Position numbers and translations under genes: made by a program. DNA of 64,000 nucleotides from Archivesica marissinica (lineage: Eukaryota; Mollusca; Bivalvia; Venerida; Vesicomyidae), in NCBI GenBank assembly GCA_014843695.1, contig CM026404.1, positions 81,451,541 to 81,515,540 of the forward strand, in the 5' to 3' direction. Positions 32,486 through 43,303 of the stretch are shown one piece after another (the stretch's first letter is position 1; every line of letters begins with the position of its first letter). The notes below the pieces were generated by a model. That model was given only the letters and a program-made list of their open reading frames with translations, was not told the origin of the DNA and did not search any database.

Positions 32486-32575
32486 ATCATAATAAATGTT
32501 TTAATTACTGTTGTACAGTATGAAGAGACGACAATAAACTATTTCACTTGACTTGTGCTCCTATACATATCTTAA

Positions 32576-32813
32576 CCCTTTCAACCCCAAGTAACTGACA
32601 TGGACTGGTCCATGATACTTTTAGACCAATAAATTAATAACAAAATTACATTTGGATCAGTTCATTTATCAAAATGGGTAATTTTATCTAAAAATAGTAA
32701 TAATTATTACTGGCAAAAAAGTGCAGATCCTGATGAGACGGCTCGTTACGAGCCGGCTCATCTGGATCTACACTTTTCATAAGCCTATTTAGAGGCCTGT
32801 GGGGTTGAAAGGG
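32576..32813. mobile_element. piggyBac-like MITE with TTAA target duplication
   Basis: TTAA at 32572-32575 and 32814-32817 flank perfect 14 bp inverted ends, ccctttcaacccca and tggggttgaaaggg. TTAA duplication with CCC at the tips is the signature of piggyBac elements. An internal hairpin at about 32733-32766 (gatgagacggctcgt against acgagccggctcatc, one mismatch) is present. No transposase, so it is non-autonomous. Confidence 0.9.
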
Positions 32814-33379
32814 TTAATGTAATGCATGTTCGTTGATCTGTAGATGCAAACAAGTCTTGGCTTGCACCACAGTGAGCAGCTCCAGCTCTATTAACATTGA
32901 TTTCTTAAGCGTGGACGTTTATAAGAATTATGTAGATACACACTTTATGCAAAGCAGCTGTAGTCTTGTTATTATGTTTTTATTTATGAAGTTTATCGTA
33001 ATGCAATGCTTGAAATCTAGCTTGTTATATTCACAAGCGTATCCTGCGTGCGTGATACGATATCGGAAGTACCAATAAAATACACCAGCGTTCCTAGAAA
33101 CGTGACATGGCATACATAGTTCTAGTGGGTTCACGTAATATCGGATATAGTAATACAAGATAACGCACATTTACTTCGAACTTTTGTTCTCATTGTGAGT
33201 GAGTAGCGTGTCATTATGAGTTTATTAATTTATTGGTTATGTATTTATTGTCCATGTCGCATATTATGTCATATATCAGCTAAATTAGAATAAACTGGTT
33301 ACTTCAGACACGCAAATACATTACCATGGTTACGGTACATTTGGATTAAATTGCAGCCTGATAGTTAAACCACTCGTAC

Positions 33380-33978
33380 ATACGGATCTATAGTCCAGTG
33401 GTAACACGCTGGACTGGTTTAATACTATTTTATTGCATTTGTTCATGCAATACATTACATATATACATACAATACTACGAACAGATCAGAGATTAATATG
33501 TAATTATATGATTGCAGTATACGTTACATTTGTTTTGTCAAGGGAAAAAAAGCAAATGGGTTGAGCTACAAGTTATAACAACATTATTTACAGCCCTCCC
33601 CGTCACTTCGAACTAAATAAACAATGTTGGATGAACAATTTCTGTAATGTATGATCTGATGTAGAAAAGAATACATAAAATTAAGTTTCGAGGGGAATAT
33701 TTGTTAATTATTATATCATACGCTGGACTGGTAATCCAGGGATCGCAGGTTCGATCCCTCGTCTGACCATAATAAAATTAACAGTCTTTCAGATGGGACG
33801 TTAAACCGAGGTCTCGTGTCGGTGCTGTACACCGTGCACGTAAAAGAACCAGAGGTGACTCTAATGGGTCTCTGTCTGTATCATTGCACTATCCTCCAAA
33901 AATCTAAAATGACTAATCTCTTCAGGAGGCGTCACTCATATAGGCAACCGATAGTGACGATAACTAAACGTAAACACA
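33380..33978 (+). mobile_element. SINE A, copy 6, split by a later insertion
   Basis: Head bases 33380-33418 and the remainder 33733-33978 make a full SINE A. The break lies in the anticodon arm. The body and tail are complete. Confidence 0.92.
33419..33719 (-). mobile_element. Family G-bearing retroposon inside SINE A
   Basis: A 301 bp insertion with a 13 bp duplication of SINE sequence, acgctggactggt, at 33406-33418 and 33720-33732. On the minus strand it contains the G core (gggctgtaa type, then gttgttataacttgta) and ends in gcaataaaatagtattaa. This places the G core about 180 bases from the 3' end of a retroposed unit and shows that G moves by target-primed insertion. Confidence 0.85.
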
Positions 33979-34429
33979 CACTCAACCACTCGTAGTTCAA
34001 CTGATGTTCGAACGAAAAGGTTGCCTGTTGTTCGAGCAAAGTGTGTTGGCCGTTGTTGACAATTGTAGAGAACTGTAGGTTCTTGTCCAAAACAAAACGT
34101 TGACGGTCTGTAAAAAATGTACTGGCTGTTGCTCGACACATGTAATAGTCGTTGTTCGTCTCACGTGGTAGCAGGTGCTCGATCAAACTATTGAGCATTT
34201 ATTCAACCAAAGCATCAATTAGCATTTGTTCGTCCAATGTCTGATCCAAATATAGGAGGTTACATTCCGCCAGGTATGTAGTTTCGTAATTTATATAACG
34301 GATGCTTTGGTAAGTGACCGCTAGTCAACCAACCGACGGTAATACATCCCGTTGAGAATCTTAGAAAGTTTGTAACATCATGGCTCGGCAATTTGTCTGT
34401 ATACGCAAAGGAATTTATCGTTTTTAGAT

Positions 34430-34690
34430 ATGCAATAAACCATTGTTTAGCACGTGTCGTCACAGTAGTGTGACGTCAACTATGACGTCATTGTACTAGC
34501 ATATTTGCATATTACACACCCTAAATATAGTACCAACTAGTTTTGGGCTTTTATAGTATGGTCATGTTAGAAACGAAATAATATTTGTATTTGCGTTATT
34601 TTAGTCGAATATGAGTTATCGTTCTTAGCGCAGGAATTAACAACGTAGGCATACGAATATCCTTAATATGCACGACCCATCGTGAGACGG
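34430..34690 (+). repeat. Family J dispersed repeat, copy 1, with two CRE octamers
   Basis: Aligns with 50805-51010 (accaacta, ggtcatgttaga, cgaaataata, tttgcgttat). Perfect tgacgtca octamers lie at 34471-34478 and 34483-34490, only four bases apart; the other copy has diverged there. Confidence 0.7.
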
Positions 34691-34850
34691 GGATATTACA
34701 CACGGGTGGTTAGAATATAGATGTCATCTGAAACGAGGTTCAGTCCCACACACGTGCATACTGATTGATACTTTATCTCGCACACCAAATTTAATACGCC
34801 CGTATTACTATGAAAACTTATCAGACACAGCAGGCAATTTAATGATTTAA

Positions 34851-34915
34851 TGAATCGGTTGGATGACGTAACTGATGACGTCATTCGTATCCAATTACGT
34901 CATCCAACCGATTCA
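34851..34915. promoter_or_regulatory. Perfect 21 bp hairpin carrying CRE-like sites
   Basis: 34851-34871 and 34895-34915 are perfect inverted repeats. The 23-base loop contains tgacgtca (34876-34883), the consensus cAMP-response element. Each arm carries a related tgacgtaa / ttacgtca. Regulatory use is an inference. It could simply be a small palindromic repeat. Confidence 0.55.
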
Positions 34916-35087
34916 GGAATGTGTTTGTATGTATAAAATAGATCAATCGTCGATTTTCTTTCTCGATTCAAATTTGTTCAGTTTTACATATTAAGTAAAT
35001 GTCTGCTTTTGCTTTTAGACAAACGAACGATTCCAAGACGCTATCATAAAAACATCAATATCACTACACCATGTGGTGGTCGGGTGA

Positions 35088-35180
35088 GAGTTAAAGACAA
35101 CTGTCGAGTGGAGCTAAAGACAACTGTCGCGTGAAGTTATGGACAACTGACACGTGGAGCTAAGGATAACGAAATTCCAC
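35088..35180. repeat. 23 bp tandem repeat, 3-4 degenerate copies
   Basis: Repeats of gagctaaagacaactgtc followed by gcgtg, with substitutions increasing to the right. Confidence 0.75.
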
Positions 35181-35487
35181 ATGGGTGCAACTGGCTGGAA
35201 ACCTGTGTCATTGTCATCAAGTGTGTGAGATTTTCACCAGCATGGTTAATTCTGATGCGTCACAACTCCAAACCATGTTTTATTCGCCAATAAATAACTA
35301 AAAGATAAATATTATTTCATAAATAAAAAATGATAATGTAGTCTTTTAAATTGTCAACTAATATTCGTTCACTGTGATATTCGGTCAAGTTGGGAGGCTT
35401 TATTGTATAATAATCGAGGGTTCATTGGGCACATTGGGTGTGGTATCTGGACCTATACGTATAACAAGCAAGACATGTCAATTAATA

Positions 35488-35584
35488 GACATTTGCGAAC
35501 AAAGCTGATGACGACGGTTACTCCATTGCGCCATAACTACAATCTGCTAGTGTCTGGTTCCGCTCTCATGTGCATGTAAATGTC
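35488..35584. repeat. MITE-like element, family O, copy 2
   Basis: Starts gacatttgcgaac and ends aaatgtc, with TA on both outer edges. Its left end is followed by gctgatgacg, matching the reverse of the right end of 16858-16997. Confidence 0.6.
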
Positions 35585-35738
35585 TAACAATTAAAATTGA
35601 TGTATATATATCTGTTCGAACGTCTACAATTTCCATTCACATTATATTATCCATTTTAATCTTGACTGAAGACAAGAAAGAAATGGTGTGGGTGTTATGC
35701 ACTGTTTTCTGGACGAATGGCAATTTAAGTGGTAACAA

Positions 35739-36032
35739 TTGTGTGTGTGCTTTACGTTTGTTTATCGTCGCTACCGGTTGCCCATATGAGCGACGCCTCC
35801 TGAAGAGAATAGTCAATTTAGATAGTTGGAGGATAGTGCAATGATACAGACATATACCCATTCCAGAGTCTCATCTGGTTCCTTTACGTGCACGGTGTAA
35901 AGCATCGACACGATACCTCGGTTTAAAGTCCCATCTGAAAGACTTAATTTTATTAGGGTCAGACGGGAATCGAACATGCGATCCTTGGATTACCAGTCCA
36001 GCGTGTTACCACTGGACTACATATCCGTCTGG
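35739..36032 (-). mobile_element. SINE A, copy 7
   Basis: Complete minus-strand copy with an imperfect flanking repeat (gtaacaatt / gatacaaatt). Confidence 0.88.
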
Positions 36033-36092
36033 TGATACAAATTACTGCTATATATTCGTATTATAGGTACAAGTAAAGTAAAGTGTTTGTAT

Positions 36093-36872
36093 TAAATAGT
36101 GTCACCCCTATTTAAAGTACCAGCCATTTCTAACGTATGAGACACCTCTTTTTATAGGTATTAAAATTGTCCATTTTTTGCAGGGATACTAGTTTCAAGT
36201 TTTCACTGGTATGTGCATAGAAATAAACGGGCTTGAGCTGGAATCCAGAAATGGCTAGGTCAATCAATCTATTTACGTAGTTGGAATTCTACAACGACAT
36301 TTGGTTCGCATATGATTTGCGGATGTTCCAGCAGGGATGTGGTATATACTATTATGTTGGACAAGGTTTCGTGTTACTGTCAACATGTTTGCATTTAATT
36401 ACTAAATTTATAATTTATATACATTCACTCAATACACTATCCGATTGTGTATTATGCAGAGTGAATTTTCAATCGTCCTATTACATATTTGTATGTTTAT
36501 ATGTAATAGCTTTTCGTGTTCACATTAATAGCATCCCACTGTCCGACAACATTGCAATTATACAAAGACGAAACAGTAAAAATGAAGTGTGACGCCGCAT
36601 GCTTTTTGTGAAATTTAAAAGTAGGTCAAGGTTTAGTGTTGCTGTCAACATGTTTGCATTTAATTACTAAATTATGCACTTTATAATTTATATACATTAA
36701 CTCAATACACTACCCGAGTGTGTATTATGCAGATTGAGTTTTCAATCGTGCTTTTCGTGTTCACATTAAAAGCAGTCCATTGTCCGTCAACATTACAATT
36801 ATACAAAGAAGAAACCGTATATGAAGTGTGACACTGCATGCTTTTTTGTGAGATTTGAAAGTAGGTCGGGTG
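36093..36872 (+). repeat. Family H dispersed repeat, copy 3, with a tandem duplication
   Basis: 36093-36540 is the reverse complement of the H copies at 6815 and 20684. From about 36361 a segment of roughly 265 bases is repeated at 36626-36872 (both contain gctgtcaacatgtttgc or a close variant, and gaagtgtgac). Its left edge, agtgtcacccctattt, is shared with SINE F and with the 23 bp array at 1028. Confidence 0.78.
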
Positions 36873-37064
36873 TGTGTTTAAACATTGACAGCCACTCGTT
36901 TGAGACGACATGCATCGAACCCCTAAGCAAGTAAAACTATACAGTTCTGAGATTACTGACGCAATATTCAAAGCATTGTTTTACGAAATGAATGTTTGGG
37001 AAAACTATGATGCACAACACATGTATTGTGCCATGATGTCTGTAATTATATATATATACTGACG

Positions 37065-37330
37065 TCCGCCTGCGTGGTCGAGTGGTTAAGGTCGCTGACT
37101 TGTATACCACTGTAACCTATCATCACTGATGGTCACGGGTTCGAGCCCCGCTCTGGCCGTGTCTCATTTATATGAAACAGTTGGCAGTTTCTTACGGAGG
37201 TTGGTGCACCCAAGTACTTGTTAACCGCTGGAGCCTGCCAAGAAAAGGTGTTGTTAAGTAAACTGCCCGCCGGCGATATAGCCCAAAATGGTGCTGATGC
37301 AGGCGTAAAACCCGAAATATAACATAATAT
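37065..37330 (+). mobile_element. SINE B, copy 6, long tail, full length
   Basis: Head from gtccgcctgcgtgg, body and long tail ending acccgaaatataac. Insertion flanks were not resolved. Confidence 0.92.
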
Positions 37331-38042
37331 AAATTATTAGAGTGCGTGAGCAGGTCAACTCATGTTAACTCATTATATTCTTAATTTAGTAAATTAAAAG
37401 CTCAGAACTACACAAGATTATTCGAGAACATTGATGCAATTGGTGATTAATAATATCCGAATATCCCTTGGAACTGTATAATGATTCGATGAATCAGATT
37501 TCACATATAGTGTGCATTCAGAAAAATTGACAGGTGCAAAAAATGATGAATATGCATATAATTATGTTTTTGTTTTACGTTGTAGAAAACCTCTTTATAA
37601 ACAGAATAAACAATGCATTTCAGTCAAAGAACCTTTCATAGAGGTAACTTGAGCAACAGCAACGTCAATGATATATGTCGCTATGCATGGGTAATGTCAG
37701 AAGAAATAACTCCAGAGACATACACGACAACAACATGCAAACTTCCATCAACCACTATTATATTTCCATGAAGAGCGGCCTTTCAAGATACAAAAATATA
37801 CTTCCAGGAAAAATTCTTAATTAATTCTAGGAACTGTTCGCTGTATTTCAGACAAAACTTGGACGATTACGACTTGTTCCTGGAAGTCTGCGACTGATTC
37901 CTGGGAACGCATTATTAAAGTGATCTTGGTTTGAAAATGTTAAACCTCGCTGTTTCTCACTGCTGTTGCTAGCTTAATAGTGTGCTATTAGTGAGGTAAA
38001 CGTTAGTTTCACAATGCGGTAATTGCCTGCTGGCTTCATGGT
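37331..38042. other. No feature recognised
   Basis: AT-rich sequence. Related phrases, cttccaggaaaaattc and tgttcctggaagtc, lie in opposite orientation near 37802 and 37878 and may reflect an old foldback. Confidence 0.3.
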
Positions 38043-38945
38043 CTGACTACTGCTATGGCGGCTGTTGTTGCATGTACATGTGCTGCGACAAGATTATCTA
38101 ATGCTACGGCGGCTCTATGTGCATGTGCTGCGACAAGGTTATCTAATGCTACTGCAGCTCTATGTGCATGTACATGTGCTGCGACAAAGTTATCTAATGC
38201 TACGGCGGCTCTATGTGCATGTACATGTGCTGCGACAAGGTTATAGACTGCTACGGTGGCTCTTGTTGCATGTTCTGCGAAACGGTTATCTAATGCTACG
38301 GCGGCTCTTCTGGCATGTGCATGTGCTGCGACAATGTTATCTACTGCTACAGCGGCTCTTGTTGCATGTGCATGTGCTGCGAAAATTATATCTACTGCTA
38401 CGGCGGCTCTTGTTGCATGTACATGTGCTGCGACAATGTTATCTACTGCTACGGCGGCTCTTGTGACATGTATCTGTGCAGTGACAAGGTTATCTACTGC
38501 TACGGCGGCTCTTGTGACATGTATCTGTGCAGTGACAATGTTATATACTGCTACGGCGGCTCTTGTTGCATGTACATGTGCAGTGACAATGTTATCTAAC
38601 GCTACGGCGGCTCTTGTTGCATGTACATGTGCTGCGACAATGTTATCTACTGCTACGGGAGCTCTTGTTGCATGTATCTGTGTAGTGACAATATTATCTA
38701 ATGCTACGGCGGCTCTAGTTGCATGTACATGTGCTACGACAATGTTATCTACTGCTACGGCGTCTCTTGTTGCATGTATCTGTGCAGTGACACTATTATC
38801 TAATGCTACGGCGGCTCTTGTTGCATGTACATGTGCTGCGACAATGTTATCTACTGCTACGGCGGCTCTTGTTGCATGTATATGTGCAGTGACAAGGTTA
38901 TCTACTGCTGCGGAGGCTCTTGGGGCATGTGCATGTGCTGCGACG
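38043..38945. repeat. 51 bp tandem array, about 17 copies, open on both strands
   Basis: The unit contains gctacggcggctcttgttgc, then a gcatgtacatgtgctg type block, then cgacaatgttatctac. Length variants differ by 6 bases (one catgta hexamer), so the reading frame is kept. The minus strand is open for 321 codons from 39001 to 38036 with a 17-residue period (HVHATRAAVAVDNIV). The plus strand is open for 230 codons (LVACTCAATMLSTATAA). No splice context, domain or signal peptide is clear. I annotate it as a repeat and leave coding open. Confidence 0.88.
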
Positions 38946-39215
38946 TAGTTTGCACGGTACCAACTGCTATGACTACTCTTACGAATACCAACTTCGAACA
39001 TGTGCTACATTTACTGTTGCTATATAGCCAACTTCATGTTTTACTACTACTGCTACTATTTCCACTACTGCTACTTCCAATACCACCACCGCGGTATTCC
39101 TTCAGCATCTGATATCACTATGAATGTAAGCTGTTCTACATCTAGGATTGGTTTCAGTTGTTAAGGACATCTCTCTATATAAATATATATATACAGCGTG
39201 TGTGTTTATTATTAG

Positions 39216-39445
39216 TGTCACCCCTATTGAAAGGGCCAGCCATTACTGACTTATGTGACACATTTGTTTAGAACATCAATACTTCCCGAATCCTATGAAG
39301 GCCAGGCTTGTAGGCAATCAGTAACCATTATTTAACTAGCTGGCGGCTCACCAACCGGCCACCATATCAGAACGAACCCCTGACGAGTTTCGAACCTTCG
39401 ACCTCCTGCTCCGTAGGCGGACGCCTTAAACAGTAGGCCACGGAG
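39216..39445 (-). mobile_element. SINE F, copy 1
   Basis: Plus-strand order: gtgtcacccctatt, gggccagccatta, gaacccctgacgag, gtttcgaaccttcgacc, and aggccacggaga. On the minus strand this is a tRNA-like head with a B box (gaaggttcgaaac) followed by a body. It is shared with 46797-47025. Confidence 0.72.
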
Positions 39446-39462
39446 ACTATTTGTAATAGTAG

Positions 39463-39812
39463 GAAATCGTGATAGCGCAGTTGTAGCGTGGTGGTAGCGC
39501 GGTGGTAGAGCTGTGGTAGCGCGGTGAGAGTACAGTGGTAGCGCGATGAGAGCGCAGTAGAAACACGGTGGTAGCGCGGTGATAGTGCAGTGGTAACGCG
39601 CTTACTTCATGTACGAAATGCAGTTCGAGTTCGCGCCCAGCTGTAGCCGTTACGATTGTGTCCTTAGGCAAGGCACTTAATTTCAACATGTCCTCTTATT
39701 TCTCCCTCGTTGCGATTGATTCCATGGAATGTGATCTTGAAAGTGGTTAATATAAGTTGTAGGAACGTGATTCGCAACAATCGAGCTAAAATAAGTGTGC
39801 ATGAACTACTAG
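39463..39812 (+). mobile_element. SINE C, copy 6, with an expanded A-box region
   Basis: The head starts tcgtgatagcgcagt. A degenerate series of ggtagcgcg-like phrases then fills about 39475-39600, where a normal head has one or two. The rest of the head (gttcgagttcgcgcc), body and tail follow normally, ending in caatcgagctaaaataag. The expansion multiplies the A-box-like element. Confidence 0.85.
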
Positions 39813-39859
39813 TAGCATACTGCTTATAAGGTAATGCATTGAAAAGGGTAGTCAAAAAA

Positions 39860-40275
39860 ATGACGAACTTTATTGAGAACTAAAATAAATCTGGTGTGAT
39901 TTAACATTTTATCATTGTTCCATATTTAGCCAAATGTGTCTATCGTGAGGACATTAAGACGATGAATGAATACCTAGATTCATACTGTAGCATCTATAAT
40001 GATTCGTTATGACGAAGGTGTCCCGGAAAATAGCAAATTCATTGATGTTCAAAGACATTCTTATTTGCTATTTGAAGCATAGATTCCCACTATGTTTATA
40101 CAGAGTAATTAAAATTTTAAGATATTCCAGCGAGGAGGAACTCGACATAATTGGAACTTTCGTGATCAAAATTCATTATTATACATTCATGTGTGTGGTA
40201 TGGTGTGCATTGTGGAATATATTAAAATTGTCCCGCATATGGTTCTGACATACTGTCAAAAGTATTTGTGTATTG
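39860..40275. other. No gene recognised
   Basis: The 79 aa plus-strand frame at 40009-40248 has no recognisable motif. Confidence 0.3.
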
Positions 40276-40470
40276 ACTTCAAATCACTTCCCTCACACCA
40301 CTGTAGGTTCGAATCCCGCTGGGACTGTCGAATGATTTCGTATGAGGAAGCTATTCAGTTGGCTAGCGGTAGGTGGTTCTACCAGGGTATGTGCCTGAAA
40401 TTCTGCTTGTAGGGGCATCCGGGGTCTTCCTCCACATATAATAGCTGGAGAGTCAACCATATAACCTAAG
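40276..40470 (+). mobile_element. SINE E, copy 5
   Basis: Contains the B box taggttcgaatcccgc, the gtatgaggaagctattcag region, ggtggttctaccagg and ggtcttcctccacatataa. The first part of the head is missing. Confidence 0.75.
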
Positions 40471-40792
40471 CTGTGTGTGTAATTCTTATAAAATAATAAA
40501 ACATCATTCTTAATGCTTAAGGCTGTTGCATATTCAATAGCGTACACATTTTATAATCATTGTGTGAACAGACGTTTAGGTAATTTAAGTCCTAATTAAT
40601 TAAGCCGGTTGTTTATAGAGTTGTGTACATGATATAAAAAACAAAATATGTGACTGATATGTGAGCTGAAACTATCATACATTGAAATAAAATATCAATA
40701 AATGTACTTATTGATAAGCTATGGAATTGTCTGCTACACATTGACGTATGTGAGACAATGACGCTCACTATACTGCTGTCAACAAACTGTTC

Positions 40793-41265
40793 ATTGTGAA
40801 GCTAGGTTGTAAAACAACAAATAAATTGCCTATTAAATACATAGTAAAAAGTAAAAACATACATTACGTTCATTTATATTTCCAATCTTTCATTTCTTCT
40901 GATACCACATCCACTGTGAAGAGGTATACAAATCAAACTGAAAAACCAGAAAAATATTACAAATGTAATGAAAACATTGACACAGGCTACCTGTGAATGA
41001 CGTCATGGGTTTACACACTGTATTTATCCGCCAAATATTACAGTATACTCCACCTTCAGTTTGCAATTGCTGACTTCCTACATCTTTGCTACACATCAAC
41101 TACAAGTATTCTTAAGTTACATAAGTTCTCAAAAAACACAAATATTATACACTGCCTGTAATGGAAATGCATTTTTCATAAAAGAAAAATGAACTATATT
41201 AGTTATCAGGACTACATTCGACCGCGGATGCACTTCCGCCTATTTACGTATAATACAATCTATAG
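40793..41265 (+). repeat. Family I dispersed repeat, copy 2
   Basis: Aligns with 17990-18460 with scattered substitutions and a small deletion. A tgacgtca octamer at 40998-41005 is not present in the other copy. Confidence 0.8.
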
Positions 41266-41395
41266 AAAATCTAGTAATCATACATAAGCCTAAACAGCCC
41301 TGTTATCATAAAGCGTACTTGATCCGCGCCGATTTTGTCAGCGCTAATTTTGTCTCCGTGTACGTGCTGTGAACGTCGTCTCTATGTAAGAGGAT

Positions 41396-41689
41396 TTGTG
41401 TGTGTTTTACGTTTATTTATCGTCGCTACCGGTTGCCCATATGAGCGACGCCTCCTGAAGAGATTAGTCATTTTAGATTTGTGGAGGATAGTGCAATGAT
41501 ACAGACAGATACCCATTGCAGGGCCTCCTCTGGTTCTTTTACGTGCACGGTGTAAAGCACCGACACATGACCTCGGTTTAATGTCCCATCTGAAAGACTG
41601 TTAATTTTATTAGAGTCAGACGGGGTATCGAACCTGCGATCCCTGGATTACCAGTCCAGCGTGTTACCACTGGACTACAGATCCGTCTG
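41396..41689 (-). mobile_element. SINE A, copy 8, full length
   Basis: Flanked by a perfect 13 bp duplication, tatgtaagaggat, at 41383-41395 and 41690-41702. Head and tail are near consensus. Confidence 0.94.
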
Positions 41690-41908
41690 TATGTAAGAGG
41701 ATATTACTAGCATATTGTATGATATACGTGAGCGGGTTTGGGTCAAAATGGCGATGTATAAACAAACACCCGTGTAGAGGTTCGTACTCGCAAAGTTATT
41801 AGAAGAGCTAGATGTGGGCATGATGTATGTCCTGCTTCTGGAAACGTCTTTTAGGTAAACGGTATAACATGTTCTGGGTTCATCAAAGAGTGCATAAAAG
41901 GAAGACAT

Positions 41909-42727
41909 TTGGTGCATATTATTTATAATTACCATTTGGTGCATATTATTGATAATTACCATTTGGTGCATATTATTGATAATTACCATTTGGTGCATAT
42001 TATTTATAATTACCATTTGGTGCATATTATTGATAATTACCATTTCGTGCATACTATTTATAATTACCATTTGGTGCATACTATTTATAATTACCATTTG
42101 GTGCATATTGTTAATAATTACCATTTGGTGCATATTGTTTATAATTACCATTTCGTGCATATTGTTTATAATTACCATTTCGTGCATATTGTTAATAATT
42201 ACCATTTGGTGCAAACTATTTATAATTACCATTGTGCATATTATTTTATTACCATTTGGTGCAACTATTTATAATTACCATTTGGTGCATATTGTTATAA
42301 TTACCATTTGGTGCATATTATTTATAATTACCATTTGGTGCATATTATTTATAATTACCATTTGGTGCATATTATTTATAATTACCATTTGGTGCATATT
42401 ATTTATAATTACCATTTGGTGCATATTATTTTTTTTGGTGTTTTTATAATTACCATTTGGTGCATATTATTTATAATTACCATTTGGTGCATATTGTTTA
42501 TAATTACCATTTGGTGCATATTATTGATAATTACCATTTGGTGCATATTATTGATAATTACCATTTGGTGCATATTATTTATAATTACCATTTGGTGCAT
42601 ATTGTTTATAATTACCATTTGGTGCATATTATTGATAATTACCATTTGGTGAATATTATTGATAATTACCTTTGGTGCATATTATTTATAATTACCATTT
42701 GGTGCATATTTTTTATAATTTCCATTT
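41909..42727. repeat. 27 bp tandem array, about 30 copies
   Basis: The unit joins accatttggtgcatatta to tttataatt. The period is nine codons, giving open frames on both strands (up to 185 aa minus, MVIINNMHQ period). Unit variants (ttgata, ttgtta, tttcgtg) are clustered. A T-rich interruption lies at 42428-42447. Confidence 0.93.
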
Positions 42728-42734
42728 GGGGGAA

Positions 42735-43177
42735 TGCCTGGAGCCTCAACTTGATAAGTACCAAGAATACTTGCGGATGTCACCACAGAAAATGGAAACA
42801 ATACTCGGATTTGCTTTAGTGTTACATAATTAATTAGATATATTGACATAGTGAATTGCTGTCGCCATATTTGTGCATATGTACATGTATGCCCACATGG
42901 GTCTGAGACCTTCTGGATTTAAACAAATAAAACTTTTGAAACATCAGTATTTTATAAACTTTTGTACGAGCGTGCAATAATCAGCGCTTCTTGGAAACGA
43001 CAGTATGTGAGTAGAAGTGGCGACTTTTGGGAAACGCCTATTGGCTATTGGCCACAGACAAAAACCACGCTGAAGCACCCAGAATACACGCTTCATGGAG
43101 ACGAGGCGTAAACATTTAAGTTGGTATCTTATGACGTAAGTATCAAGAGAAAAGGTTGTGAGACAAATTACTTCCGT
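42735..43177. other. No feature recognised
   Basis: Single-copy-looking sequence between two arrays. Confidence 0.3.
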
Positions 43178-43240
43178 TAATTTAGTTCAATTGAGAAGCA
43201 AGTTGCTTTCTCCTCAATCCTACATGTATGTACATATTAT
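43178..43240 (-). repeat. Old SINE C tail and single-copy match to the 59 bp satellite
   Basis: 43178-43206 resembles the SINE C tail (ttagttcaattgagaagc against ttagctcgattgcgaaac). 43198-43236 matches the satellite monomer of 62162-64000 over 39 bases with one mismatch (gttgctttctcctcaatcc then tacatgtatgtacata). Confidence 0.78.
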
Positions 43241-43303
43241 GTGTACTAGACTATGTATATTCAAAGAAAGAAATATTATTTAAACTAATCACATTTTTGC
43301 AAT

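Noticed and set aside
41675..42232. 185 codon minus-strand frame and similar plus-strand frames
   Set aside because: Encoded by the 27 bp array. Frames are open on both strands for the same trivial reason.
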